A program made the position numbers and the translations under genes. A DNA stretch of 64,000 nucleotides, from the NCBI GenBank assembly GCA_015680685.1, contig MNCI01002813.1, positions 861,398 through 925,397 of the forward strand. The letters run 5' to 3'. The notes below the pieces were generated by a model. It was not told the DNA's origin. It did no database searches and saw nothing but the letters and a program-made list of their open reading frames with translations. Shown here piece by piece: positions 22,046-34,290 of this stretch (positions are counted from its first letter, which is position 1; every line of letters begins with the position of its first letter). Origin of the DNA: Gnetum montanum (taxonomy: Eukaryota; Streptophyta; Gnetopsida; Gnetales; Gnetaceae).

Positions 22046-24602
22046 CCACCATCCATAAGGGTCTTTTTTTAATACAGTGAGATTCAGCTACAAGTACTAT
22101 TAGTGAAGTCTTAACCTCCATAGTTCTTGGTGCTTTAGCCTTTGTGGCTTTTGGGATTTCAATCTCCATAGTTCTTAGTGCTTTGAAGTTTGTAGTTCTA
22201 GGTTTTGTAGTTTCGAGTGCTACCGAGTCTATAGTTTCATTATCAAGAATATTTGAAGTAGGCTACTACCCATTTCAATTCCAAGTGCTCTCTTCATCAA
22301 ATATGACATCTCTACTAGTCACAATATTCTTTATCAAAGGATTATACAATTAATATGCTTTGGATGCTTCAGTTACACCAAGAAAGAAAAAATTTTCACT
22401 CTTATCCTCCAGCTTCTTTCTCTTCTCATTGAGGATATGTGCATAGGTAATGCAACCCAAGATTTTGAAGTGATCCACTACTAGTTTCCTCCCACTCCAA
22501 GCCTCTTCTAGTGTCACATTTTGAACAAAAAATGTACGACTTCTTTTCAAAACATGGATGCTCTAATTCACAACTTTTAGACAAAAACTCTTTAGAATAC
22601 TTCCTCTTGCTAAGAGGCTTTTCACCATATTGAGGATGGTTCTATTTTTCCTCTCTAATACACCATTTTATTGTGGTGTATAGGGGCTTGTGATCTCTCT
22701 TCAAATGTCATGATTCTCATAAAAACATCAAACTCTTTTGAACAATATTTTCCTCCATGATCTATATGAAGAGTCTTAATGATCTTTCTAGACTTGTTCT
22801 CAATGCACACCTTGAAGCTTTTAAATGCATTATAAGCTTCAAACATCTTCTGCAAAAGCAAACCCAACTTTTTTGAGTAAAATTATTAACGAAGGTGGTC
22901 AAGTACCTCTTGCCTCCATTTGAAGAAGGTTTTATTGGCCCACAAATGTTGGAGTGAACCAGTTCAAGGACATTCTTTACTCTCCATGATTTTCCTTGAA
23001 ATAATTGAGAACAATGTTATTTACCAACAACACATTCTTCATAGGCTCTAAAAGGAGTTATAATTTGTGGAAGCCCAATCACCATATTTTTCTATTGCAA
23101 AGTCTTTAATCCTCTAAAATTCAAGTTGCCATAGCAAAAATGCCAAAGCCATGTTGGGTCCTTTACGTCAGCCTTTAGGCAAGATTGATCACTTTCAATC
23201 CTCAATGGAAATAATCTATTGGAGCTCATTTGAATAATTATAATAGCTACTCATGAAGGATAAAAAATTTCACAAGCATCCTTCTAAATGGTTTTTACAT
23301 AATCCTTTTCTTGTAATTGACTAGAACTTAACAAATTGCTTTTCAAATTATAACATAAAAAAACTAGAAACTTTTTCTACAAAACCATTCTTGATGTTAA
23401 TATCCCCCTTTCCCATTACATTTATAGTAGAACAATGACCAAAACATATTGTAGAATGAAAAATTTCCTCTAAGTAAGAAAATGAAGACTTACATCCATA
23501 CATATGATTGCTATAGCCAATATCCACATACCATACATTTGACGGAAACTCTTGATTAGCTTGAACCACCATCAACAAAGTCTTAGACTACCTCCCTTCA
23601 ACAAAATTTGATTTCTTTCCTTTGTCATTAGGTAGTTTAGTGTAGCATTTGGAATGATATTATTCATATTTATGACATCTAAAACATTCCACCTTAGATT
23701 TATCAACTTGTCCTCTATCTTTGCCTTGAAATTTGTGCTCATCCCCTTTGAAATATTTGCTACCATCTCTATTGCCTCAATCTCCTCTTTCTCTACCTCT
23801 ACCTCTACCCCTACCCCTACCTCTTCCTCTTGAGGAATAAGTAAAAGTAGAAGCCTTCAAATCTTGCTCTTTAGAAGGTTAATTTTGATTAATCTTCTAT
23901 TTATGGACTAATAAAGAACTTTGAAGTTCATTAAGGGAAAGTTCATCAACATCTTTGAATTCTTCAATTGAACAAACAACATAATCAAACTTGGGGGATA
24001 GGGAACACAATATCTTCTCAACAATAATACATCCTTCATCTTCTCACCATGAAATCACATGTTATTGGCTATCCCCATTATCCTTGCACAATAGCTAGTA
24101 ACAAACTCCCCTTTCATCTGTAAAGTCTCAAAATCCCTTTTAAAGGCTTGAAGCTATGTGTACATTACTCTTGAACACCCCTAATATTTCTTATTCACAG
24201 AATCCCAAATATTCTTAGAATTTTCTTTGCTAAGAATAGTCTTAGAATAGAATGATCAATTTCTTGAAATAAATAATTCTTTGCCTTTAAATATTTTAGC
24301 CTCAATCCCTCTAGCTCCTTTCTTTATTCATTTGTGAGTGTAGCCTTAGCTATGGGTGCTACTACACCATCTTCAACAACTTGCCAATACTCATTAGACT
24401 TTAAAAACTTTTTCATCAACATGCTCCAATGGTCATAGTGACCATCGAAATGTGGGATGGCAAGCTATACAAAATTTTCAAAATTTTAAAGGCCATTTAT
24501 GCACTATTATGCTCTTCTCTTTAGCCTCCTAAATTGGGTGCACTACTATGCTTTTCTCTTTATCCTTCTAAACTAGGCTTTCTCTCTAGCCTCCTCAACT
24601 AA
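22041..24602 (-). pseudogene. Copia A gag, protease and integrase
   Basis: Minus-strand Ty1/copia polyprotein remnant. From the 5' side: gag (about 24.5-23.6 kb) with a CFRCHKYE-type zinc knuckle near 23690-23640; a protease-like region (23578-23348, WYVDIGYSNHMYG, where the usual D-S-G-A/C-S reads DIGYS); and integrase (GGKYCSKEFDVFM, 22867-22655; FKILGCITYAHI and KLEDKSENFFFLG, 22550-22350). The integrase-RT linker (VTSRDVIFDEE, about 22310) runs without a break in homology to the insertion point at 22045. Homology resumes at 2692. Many stops are present. Between 23.76 and 23.88 kb a simple TCTACC-rich stretch encodes an Arg/Gly-rich run on the minus strand. Confidence 0.83.
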
Positions 24603-24614
24603 GCTCTAATACCA
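24603..24614 (-). other. Primer-binding site of Copia A
   Basis: The minus strand reads TGGTATTAGAGC, one base from the TGGTATCAGAGC initiator-tRNA-Met site common in plant copia elements. It fixes the inner edge of the 5' LTR at about 24616. Confidence 0.75.
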
Positions 24615-24616
24615 CT

Positions 24617-25150
24617 ATTAGCCTTTGAGGCTATGCACTACTAGCCTTAGATAAAAACAACAACAAAATAGAACAAAGAAAAGGCAAATAGAGGCCTTTA
24701 AATAGCAAGATTCATCAATGAAAAATAGGAAGATTCATCAATGAAAAATAGCAATTAAATCCTAATATGAAGAAACTTCTATAACAGTTAACCCTGTAAC
24801 TTCTATAATGGTTGACAATTCAACTTCTATAATGGCTAACCCTTCAACTTCTATAATGGCCAACCCTTCAACTTCTGTAATGATCGACCCTTCAACTTTT
24901 GTAACAACAAACCCTTCAACTTCTATAATGGCTAAGCCTTCACCTTTTGAAAAAATAAAATAGCAACCAAATTCCTAAGGACAATTCCTAAATATGAGGA
25001 TAAACAAAAATGCATGTTTAATAATTAAAAACATTTAACAAAGTATCTATAAAATGGAGGAACATAGGGAGCCTCTATTACTTCTAGTGACATTTGATTA
25101 GATCATTTCCTAGTAGCTATTTTAGTCTATGTTCTTCTCAGAGTTTGTCT
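24617..25150 (-). repeat. 5' LTR of Copia A (outer end approximate)
   Basis: It follows the primer site; the LTR end on the minus strand reads GGCTAATA, perhaps from a CTAACA terminus. It contains the 24-bp tandem array and a TATA-like TTTATAGATA on the minus strand near 25055. There is no second LTR in the window, so the right limit is a guess. Confidence 0.5.
24774..24945. repeat. 24-bp tandem repeat, seven copies, in the Copia A LTR
   Basis: Seven units of AACTTCTATAATGGCTAACCCTTC with few mismatches. Just before it, AAGATTCATCAATGAAAAATAG is present twice in tandem (about 24708-24750). Confidence 0.85.
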
Positions 25151-26160
25151 ATTTCTCTGTAGGGGTTTGGGGAAACATAAGAAAAGGAGATGGATAAACA
25201 CTACCACTCAAACCAATCACATGGTTCAAGATGTCACACCCTCTGAAATCATACAAATGTCTCTTGGAAGCTATATCAAATTATTGATTATAAGTACTTC
25301 ATAGAAAAGTAATTATAATTGATGTCCCATTTTAGTATGTTCTATTCAATTATCAAATCAATTTCAAAAAATTCATTCATTTGTGATGAATTCCAAAATA
25401 TTGTGAGGTTAATTAGATGCATTTTTTGTAAATTTTCTTTTCTAGGCAGTTCATTCACTTGTTTATTTAGTTTAGTTTTGGTGTATTTTCTATCAAAAGT
25501 CAAAACTTAAGCATGTTTTTAAATCTTTATGATGGATTAAAACAAGAATATACATTTGTTTGTTTTACAACAACCATTTTTAATTTGATTCAGTTTAGTT
25601 GAAATATCTAATTAATTTTGTGAAACTAGATTCATTTATTTTGTTGTCCATTCTAGTTTTGGTATAACTAATAGATTTTAGCATATAACAATTTTTTCTT
25701 ACGTTTCCTATTAATGGTTTTTTTTATGAGAGTAGGTTTATTCATCTCTCTTCTTGGCTATGTTTAGGGATATAGGGAACTTAAAACAACTCAAGTGAGC
25801 AGATCTATAAGAATTCACTCCAATTCTAGCTAATCTCCAGTAGCAATTACAAGATCAAGGCGATTATATTTTTGAAAAAAATACAAAAATATCATGCTCT
25901 AAGAAATTTCCATGTATCTCTTGGATCATGAGATTTTTGTAATTTTTTTTTCCATTCACTTGATCATGCATTAATTTTACTTCAATGTATCCAATATGTG
26001 TGTATTCACTACTTCTTAGCTTTATTCTAGTTGACGATGTATGAAATTACACATTTTTCAAGTGTGAAACATAGACACAGAGGTTCTTGAAATAATTTGT
26101 ATTATTTTATAAGTTTATTATTATTTGTAAAAGTTGAGTTTTTAATTTAGCATCAAGACA
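25151..26160. other. AT-rich DNA without identified gene
   Basis: No coding motif, RNA gene or clear repeat recognised. Long A/T runs dominate. Confidence 0.5.
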
Positions 26161-26164
26161 TGAT

Positions 26165-26400
26165 GTTTCAAAAAACATAATGTTCCTTCATTTTGGAAGC
26201 AATAAAAATAACATGTCATTTCCAATTTTTCACATCTTAGGTTCATGCAAAGGGAATGTGATCAATAAAGAATTTGGAGCTGGTGTAACTTGGATAAGTG
26301 CTAATGAGGGGTGCAATTCTCCAAAAGTGCTTCACTTGCATTACTTTCAAGCTAAACCAAGATATCAATAAATAGTAGGTAATACATTTTTAACCTTTTA
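26165..26400 (+). repeat. Direct repeat, left copy
   Basis: About 235 bp, containing AATTTGGAGCTGGTGTAACT and TGGATAAGTGCTAATGAGGG. It recurs diverged at 27595-27865 in the same orientation. Both copies run into TAATACATTTTTAAC and then T-rich sequence. Confidence 0.6.
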
Positions 26401-27594
26401 CCCTTAATTTTTTTCTCTATGATAACTGATTGATATATGTCATCCTCCAACTTCTCTCATTTTGATGATGCTCTTGGCCAACAAAGAGAGCAAGACCAAA
26501 ATAACTATTAGGACCATAATTTTATTCCTAGTAGCTCCTTACCCTTAGAGTTCTCTTCTCATGACAATTGGACACATAGTGAGCTTGAATAGATAACAAA
26601 AATTTCATTAACATCCTACAATAACAATTGATTTATAAATGAGACTTAGAAACATAAAATGAATGGCCATTATTTTAATCAAGTTTATTAGTTATTTAGC
26701 ACAGTTTCATCCTTGAAGATTGTCACTAACCAATGTACTTTAAATGAATCCTCATTACTATTGCACCTTGTCTCCTGATTTTAGTCACAAATTCTATTAA
26801 AGGCTTTAAAAATATGTTCCATGTGCCTAAACAAGAAATTACCATGGTCCAAAAAAATTTAATCATCCAAATTTTGTAGAGAAAATTGCCAAAATTAAAA
26901 GTTGAAAGAGCTTCAACAAATAATACAATGCAGAAAAAGTTTGTAGAAATACAGGATGAGTGCAAAAAAAAGCACATGGATGCTTACCATAAAGGTATGA
27001 CATATACAATCATAAAATTTCAACCAAAGATCCAAAATTTTGTTGAGAAAAAATCACTACACTTCATCTTATCCACAAAAATTCTTCCAAGGTGTTAACC
27101 TAGATCAACTTTTGCAACTCTATATAACAAAACTAAAATAAGACTTCGTTCAACTAATTTTGATACATAACCTTCATAGAGTGGTAAAACAACAAGCCAT
27201 GGAATTTATTAATCAATCTTGACATATTTCCAATGAAGATCTCCATCTATCCTTTGGGAAATTTTCATGTTTTGAGAAGGGTTTTCTTTTTCTTAAAGTA
27301 TTGCAAGATTTCATCATCAAAAAGAGAGGGATCCCTCTCATTTTCATGTTAGATTTCACTTCCTCTATGAAATAAAAACTAAACCCTATTCACATGGCTT
27401 GCCAAAAGATTTCTAAAATTAAAGATGATGATCTTGTAGTTATTTTTTGAAGTAATCCAAGATGTCTCTAAACCTTTCTCACCAAACGTTACTCTTCTAC
27501 ATGGAGATTCTCCACTTCAAAAATATAATGGATAATTTCCTTTGCATTTCCTATGGCTATTATAGTCCATCCCATATCCTATGGCTATTATTAT
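26401..27594 (+). other. Decayed region between direct repeats
   Basis: Several plus-strand stretches have protein-like composition (HFDDALGQQREQDQNNY near 26465; KKFVEIQDECKKKHMDAYHK at about 26938-26990; HLSFGKFSCFEKGFLFLK at about 27245) but lie in shifting frames with stops. I do not recognise a family. With the flanking direct repeats it could be the interior of a decayed non-autonomous element. Confidence 0.3.
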
Positions 27595-27865
27595 TTGAAA
27601 AAAATTGTCATGTTTCTTCATTTTGAAAATAATAAAAACAACACGCTGTTACAAATTTTCCACATTGCAAGCTTGTGCAACTAGAGGATGATCAACAGAG
27701 AATTTGGAGTTGGTGTAACTTGGATAGGTGCTAATGAGGGTTGCACTTCCTTGAAAGCAGTTCACTTCACCAAGTTTATTCTTCATATTGTAATCCATTT
27801 CGCTATTTTTTACTATTTCTTTTAGGTTAAATCAAGATATGACTAAGTAGCACATAATACATTTT
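27595..27865 (+). repeat. Direct repeat, right copy
   Basis: It matches 26165-26400 (AATTTGGAGTTGGTGTAACT, TGGATAGGTGCTAATGAGGG). It is followed by a run of TAACTTTTAA-like units to 27957, then the telomere-like array. Confidence 0.6.
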
Positions 27866-27957
27866 TAACTTTTTAACTTTTAATTTTTTATCTTTTAATG
27901 TTTAATTTTTCAACTTTTTACCTACCTTTAACTTTTAACTATTTACCTATAACTTTT

Positions 27958-28554
27958 AATCCTAAAATCATGAAGCCCTAAAACCCTAAACCCTAAATGT
28001 TGAATCGTAGACCCTAACCCCAAATTCCTAAATCCTAAGAACCCATGAACCCTGAATCCTAAGAACCCTAAACATTAAGCACACTAAACCCTCAACCATA
28101 AACCCTAAACCCTATAACCCTAGAACCCTAAACCCTAGATATTAGAACCCTAGATACTAAACCCTCAACCTTAAATGTTAAACCCTAAACTCTAAACTTT
28201 GAATCTTGAATCCTAAACAATCAACCCACATCTTTAAGGACCCTAACCCTATGAACCCTAAACCCTATACCATATATCATAAACACAAAACCCTAAATCC
28301 TAAACTATAAACTCTATAACACTAAATCCTAAACCTTAAATACTAAAACCTAAACCATGAATTTACAACCCTTGATCCTAAACCATAACCCTCAACCCTA
28401 AACAATGAACCCTAAACCCTCAACCCTAAACAATGAACCCTAAATCCTCAACCTTGAACCTTGAAACCTAAATCATGAACAATAAACCATGAATCATAAA
28501 CCCTGAACCCTAATTCCTAATCCCTAAACCCTAAACCTTAAGAACCACGAACCT
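27958..28554. repeat. Interstitial telomere-like array (degenerate CCCTAAA)
   Basis: About 600 bp of AACCCTAAACCCTAAA-type units, heavily mixed with variants such as ACCCTGAA, CCTAGAT and CCATGAA. The orientation is C-rich on the plus strand, and the unit is the Arabidopsis-type plant telomere repeat. The decay and internal position rule out a functional telomere. The next base begins an Athila-like LTR. Confidence 0.88.
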
Positions 28555-29389
28555 TGATAAGTCCCGATATCAAATCCTTAATATTAGATACGCAATATCA
28601 GGATCGACCAAGCGACATTGGATACATGATGTCAGAGCCTATCTCGTCAGCTATAGAAAAGAGATAGGGGCACTTGGTTTTGGATAGTTTTAGTTTAGTC
28701 CCTTAGTCAAACTTTTGTAGTTTTTCTCTTTTAGAGTTAGAATTATTTCTGAGTGCCCACAGTAGGAGTCATAAAGTGAATGGATCTTTATTTGAGCATT
28801 GTGTACCTGAGCACACCTTGTGTCTGGAAATAAAGACAAACTTTGTGATAAATCTTGCAACATTCAAAATAGCTTAATTATAGCATTTAATGTTATTTAC
28901 TATTATTTGATGCTTTCATTAGTTAATCAATGTTATTTCTATAGAATCATTAATTATCAATGAATTAGTACACTTAGCACGACCACTTCGAGCATACGTG
29001 GAACACTTGGTAACCCAGTAAATACTAGCATTTGGGTAATCCCAATAGTGTTACACTGGTTCAGGATGTGTCTAGAGAGTGGGAACAGATGCTAGTGTTA
29101 GGATTTGATTCACATTAGAATTAAAAAAAAACCATTAGTTAATTAAATTTTTTCATTGCACATACTTAGAATACTAAGATAGAAAATTTAAAAAACATAA
29201 AAATCATATACCTCAAGTTTACTTAACCATAAAATTGTGCATTACAAGTAAGCTTGGAAAGACAATGACTACATAACTCATCCTTGTTCTATGTAGGTGC
29301 ATAAGCACTTAATCCTTAGAGTTTGACCAGATGGTGTGTGAACACTCATATTCATATGGTTGGGTGTAGGGGTACCTCACCGCTCATCA
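28555..29389 (+). repeat. 5' LTR of Athila-like element 1
   Basis: It starts TGATAAGTCCCGATATC and ends before the primer site (CGCTCATCA). It is homologous to the inverted LTR at 49952-50899, which starts TGATGAGTGTCAAAGTATC on its own strand. It abuts the telomere-like array. Confidence 0.8.
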
Positions 29390-29390
29390 T

Positions 29391-29408
29391 TGGCACCATT
29401 GCTAGGGA
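29391..29408 (+). other. Primer-binding site, tRNA-Asp type
   Basis: TGGCACCATTGCTAGGGA matches the Athila-type TGGCGCCGTTGCCGGGGA except at positions that are CpG in the canonical site, each changed to CA or TA. This is a textbook pattern of methyl-CpG decay. Confidence 0.8.
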
Positions 29409-29540
29409 TTTTCTTGTTTGTGCATTGATTAAAACTTAGGAAATCCTTCCATCATTAGAACAAACCCTTAAAATTAGCTATCCTAAAATCACAAGAAAAG
29501 AGCACTACACATTGAGTAATCACCAACAAGGTCTAATACC

Positions 29541-31200
29541 ATGAACAATCAGAGGAAGGGTGCACATGATGATCCACCAGTGCCCCAATAGTTTCACATG
29601 GTATACGCTCATCCTAATGAGGATGTACCAGACTTTACCTTTATCCTACACTAAGATGATTAACTGTTATGGCATGATTTAGAAGGTAACATAGTGTTAC
29701 CTCTTGATCGCTCAGTCTTAAGCATGCTTCTTAATGCTCTCACAAAAATTGGTATGCAACACCTATAGTTAGAGTACATTGTGCATGAACAAGATTCAAG
29801 AGAGTATTGATCCACAGAAGCACAACATCAGAGGAATTGAAAATAGAAGAGACATTATGAATTTGTGAAGGGAAAGTGGTCTTAGGATGTCTCGTATGTC
29901 CTACGTGAAAACAACGGTGGTGAACCCATCTCGGGAAGTTTTCCATAAAATGATGTTCCCCTCTTTAACTTCAATCAAGGAGTTGAGTATCAGAATCTTC
30001 ACTCAACTATTCATAACCTAGGATTTGCTACCAATAGACATAAAGGATCTAGAAAAGGAACATGGACACATGACAATGATGGACATTCTAATCATAACCA
30101 TGACTGAGGTCACGACTACCAAAGAGAAGGTGATAGGCACCATCATGGTGCTAGTCCTCCTTCCTCTTCAACTTCATCATCTTCTTCCCTTTCTTCTTTG
30201 GGATCTAAATGTAGTCGCAAAGGGTAAGACCATGAGGATAAGGGTAGGAAAAATAGAAATCATCAACAAAATAGTAGAGAAATGTGGCAAGGGCATTCTA
30301 GAGAGACACATCACGAAAGAAGGAAGAGAAGGGAATAGCATAGGCATCATAGATGCCATAGGTAGCATGATCATGATGAACCCCTCCTTAATACCTGAAG
30401 TATGTTAAATATAGTAAAGGCTGTTAGGATTCCAAAAAGGCACTAGAAAGACAATAGGATCAAAAGACTAGACATGAATAACATCCAGCGATTTGAAGGG
30501 GGATACGATGTTGATCCTCAAAATCATTTACAAGCATTCCATGATGCATGTGCCTTGAAAATAATAGAAAACAAGTGGTAAAAGCTAAAGTTGTTTTCAC
30601 AGACACTAATCAAGGTAGCAACAACTAGTACCAGTCCTTAGAATTGGAATCCATTCATCAATGGAGTACCATGTTGGAGCTATTCAATGACAAGTATCAA
30701 ACATACTCCCAAGTATCCAACTTGTGTAAGCAAATCCAAGGATGGAAACAAGGAGGACATGAATCCTTGGATGTTGGCATGGACTAATATTATTCATTAT
30801 TACATCATTACCTTGGCCATGGTTACTCGAAAAAGGAACAACTATGCCATCTCGTAGATGGGCTTAGGTACGAAATGCAAAGAACCCTTGGGACTTATGC
30901 CCAAGGAAGGCTATCCAAGCTCAGAGCCCATCAAATATAAAGATTGTTGAAGCAAGTTGCAAAGAAGGAAGGTGAGTTGAGGAAAAGAGAAAGTGCAGAG
31001 GAGCATAATAGAGATCCTTCTCTCCAGAAGAAGGAAATTAGATTTTACAAAGATGAAGAAGACTCACCACTTGGAGAGATTGTGAGTAGAAAGACTTTAC
31101 CCATTCAAAAATTTGCATCAAAAGTATCAACAAATGTGGATCAAATGTGGAACTCCCTAGATGACAAATTTCAAACTATCCTATAAATAGTAGAGGAGTC
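29541..31200 (+). pseudogene. gag of Athila-like element 1
   Basis: The proposed start is ATG 29541 (MNNQRKGAHDDPPVP). A Ser/His/Arg-rich segment (about 30090-30390, with SPPSSSTSSSSLSSLGSK) precedes the gag core (IQRFEGGYDVDPQNHLQAFH, about 30480-30550). A Lys/Glu-rich region (30944-31186) follows. A zinc-knuckle-like CHICKSLGCMH lies further down near 31377. Stops and at least one frameshift (near 30700) break it. Gag forms the particle shell; this copy cannot. Confidence 0.65.
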
Positions 31201-31940
31201 TAGAGAATAAAGTAGTGATGAGAGAGAAGGAAAATGAGAGAAGCTAAGTATGCACATAACAAGGGTAAGAGCAAGGTTACCATCATTGAAGAGGTTGTGA
31301 TTCAAACACGCACGATGATGGAAAATGTGAGATTTTCCAATATGACCATCCTAAGGGATGTTGCCCAATAGTGTCACATTTGCAAGAGTCTAGGGTGTAT
31401 GCACTAAACCCATGATTAAATAGATGACAAACATCCAGAAGGTTACCTTATCCTCAAGGTAACCTAAGGTAGTTCCACCAACCCTTGACATATTATCCAA
31501 GCGGAGCTCCACCACAATTGACTGAAAAGTATCAACAATGGCAACATCCAAAATCATGGGGAATGCCACCACCATGTCGATAATAGCCTTATCATCAACC
31601 TAACCCATATGAGTATTATGTTCAGCAACCAATCTCTCCATGTGACTCTACTAGTCACATTGCTTTTCAACCTTACTACTAAACCCCTGAGTATTATAGA
31701 ACTTCTCCTTCTTCTAGGGGTGATGCTCTACATGTGTACTATCCTTCTCATTTATCTGCATCTCTTCCACCCTCAGCTCCATTACCACCTGCTCTAACTA
31801 TGCAGGGTAAGGTTCTTGCCTAGCTGTAGCAACGTAATGCTACAAGGGTTATCAATCTTCAACCTACTGTTGGTTTAGACAACTGATCAAAGAAGAGACC
31901 TTTCTTTAGAGCCAATAGTCCAACCAAGTCCTTACAACCA
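31200..31940 (+). other. Proline-rich gag-protease linker, decayed
   Basis: Plus-strand reading is Pro/Tyr/Ser-rich (SHLSASLPPSAPLPPAL near 31770) with many stops. This is consistent with the linker between nucleocapsid and protease in Athila-like elements; no other feature is seen. Confidence 0.4.
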
Positions 31941-31943
31941 AAA

Positions 31944-32890
31944 TTGGCTAATGATCCAAATGCCTCATCATCATTTGAATCTTTGGAGCTTCCTTTGAAC
32001 CAAAAATTGCACTTAATGCACATTGTCATGTTAACACATGCCATCATTGATTGGATTAAAGCTGGACATCTTCCTATGAAATTCTTTGACTTTGGAAGTC
32101 CTCTTATTTATTTACAAATTGTTGGAAATGAGCCCTGTAAAGCTATTTTGGATTCAGGTTCTGGTATTAATTTGATCTCCTAGGAAATGTATAAAGCCTA
32201 GAGCCTACCTCCTCTAAAGAAGAGTAACATTCGTTTAGAGTTGGCTGACCAGTCCATCACTATTCCATTGGAACTAGTGGAGGACATTGTCACCACTATT
32301 TGTGGGTGGTCGTATCCAGCTGATTTTCTAGTGATCCAAGTTAACAACTACAAGGGTGATTTCTCATCATAATGGAAAGAGCATGGCTAAGTATGATTGA
32401 TGTGCACCTAGGAATACATGATTTTTCCCTAGAGATATCAAAAGAAAATGCATTTGGAAAGATCGAGAAGACGAAAGTTCCATGCATCGCATACAATGAC
32501 ATAGAGTGTAACTATGTGCAGAAGTCCTAGTTCGTACAACCCTTAACTTTACCTACATGCAACTAATGTGCACAAGTATCTAATATACAAAAATACCTGT
32601 ATGCAGCAACCATAAGACAAGAAGGCACCCAGTGGTTGACAGCTGACTTAGAGAGCAATCAACTTTATGCATGGAACCAACTGAGAGCTTGACTTGTGCC
32701 TATATTGATAGCATAGATGCATTAGAGAAAGTCAATTGCCAACTTCCAAGTGCATACATCAAAGATATCAACTGAGAGAAGTTGGAAATCCCTGATGAGT
32801 TTAAGCAAGAGCCCCTTGAATTAAAATACTTGCCCACCGGTATGAAGTATGCATTTCTCAAGAATGGAAAATCAGTAATCATTAATGATA
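31944..32890 (+). pseudogene. Aspartic protease region of Athila-like element 1
   Basis: Retroviral-type protease. The frame 31944-32183 ends with ILDSGSGINLIS, the catalytic DSG motif intact, then a stop. Homology continues through IRLELADQSITIPLEL and WSYPADFLVIQV (32215-32340) and a spacer up to RT. The matching region in element 2 has lost the catalytic Asp (NSCS). Confidence 0.75.
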
Positions 32891-32929
32891 AGCTCACTCC
32901 TTAACAAAAATAAAGACTACTAAAGATTG

Positions 32930-34290
32930 TAAATAAATGGTCAAAAACCTTTGTGTGATCATATCCCAGATTAACTGGAATAGATCCTAGGATATGCCAA
33001 TATAAAATTCACACTGATCCCTCTATGAAGCCTCTACAACAATTGCAGAAACGACTGAACGTAAAGCTTAAGCAAGTAGTTAAAGAAGAAATTGAACACC
33101 TTCTAAAGGCTGGGTTCATCTACCCCATTGCTGATAGTGAATGGATTAGTCCATTAGTCATTGTGCCTAAAAAAGGAGGTAAATGGAGGATGTGTATAGA
33201 CTTTAGGCTACTGAACATGGCAACATTTAAAGATCATTTTCCATTGTCATTCGTTAACCAAGTCTTAGATACCATTGCAGGGCATTGTTACTATAGTTTT
33301 CTAAATGGTTACAATGGGTACAATCAAATCCAAATTGTAGTAAAAGACCAAGCCAAAACTACATTCATGAGCCCTTGGGAGACATTTTCATATAGACAGA
33401 TGTCGTTTGGCTTGTGCAATGCTTTAGCAACATTTCAATGTTTTATTCTCAGTTTATTTCAATAGAAAATAGGGAATGGTGAGGAGGTTTTTATGAATGA
33501 TTTCTCCACCTATGGAGTGGACTTTGAATAAGCATTGGACCAATTAGAGAAAGTGTTGAAACAACATATTGAAACCAACCTAAGGCTCAATTGGTAGAAA
33601 AGCCACTTAATGGTCCAAGAGGGCATTGTATTATGACATAAAATTTCACAAACAAGGATAGAGATAGATCCTGAAAAAATCAAAGTCATCCAAGGAATCA
33701 CTCATTAACTAAAAACTGTAAAATATGTCTGATCATTCCTTAAACATACTAGATATTATAGATGCTTCATCAAGAACTTTTTGAAGATTGAAAAACCATT
33801 GGTAGAATTAAAAAAAAAGGACATATGCTTTGAATGGACCAGAGAATGTGAGTTAGCTTTCTAAACCTTGAAGCAGAAGCTTGTAGAAACACCCATTCTA
33901 CAAGCTCCTGACTGATCCAGACTATTCCATATAATGACTAACGCATCTAATTTTTCTTTAGAAGTTGTACTTACATAATTAGATGACCACAAACATCCTT
34001 ATTACATTCACTATGCAAGTCAAAGTATTATTGGTGCACAACTCAACTATACCACAATAGAAAAAGAGTTAATGACCATGGTGTTTGCACTAGAGAAATT
34101 TAGGCACTATGTGTTAGGCTATAAGGTATTTGTACACACAGATCATAGTGCGACTTGGTTCCTTATTAATAAACCAACTATAAGCCCTTGTATCATATGA
34201 TGGCTTATGATCTTGCAAGAGTACAATCTCATGATAGTAGATCATAAAGGCACCAAGAATGTTATTGCTGATCATTTATCTCGGTTGTGA
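32930..34290 (+). pseudogene. Reverse transcriptase and RNase H of Athila-like element 1
   Basis: RT open stretch 33025-33465: VKEEIEHLLKAGFIYPI, WISPLVIVPKKGGKWRMCID, then MATFKDHFPL and MSFGLCNALATFQ. After a stop the catalytic box reads VFMNDFSTYG (33491-33520) instead of FMDD, so one of the two active-site aspartates is Asn. Thumb/connection and RNase H continue (HTRYYRCFIKNF, QSIIGAQLNYTTIEKELMTM, HTDHSATWFLINKP, ADHLSRL at about 34270) with at least six stops. Confidence 0.85.

Noticed and set aside
27958-28554. A true chromosome end
   Set aside because: Units are badly degenerate and sequence continues for 35 kb on one side and 28 kb on the other.
30177-30374. Minus-strand hydrophobic peptide, methionine- and leucine-rich
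   Set aside because: It is the reverse of the His/Arg/Ser-rich gag segment of Athila-like element 1.
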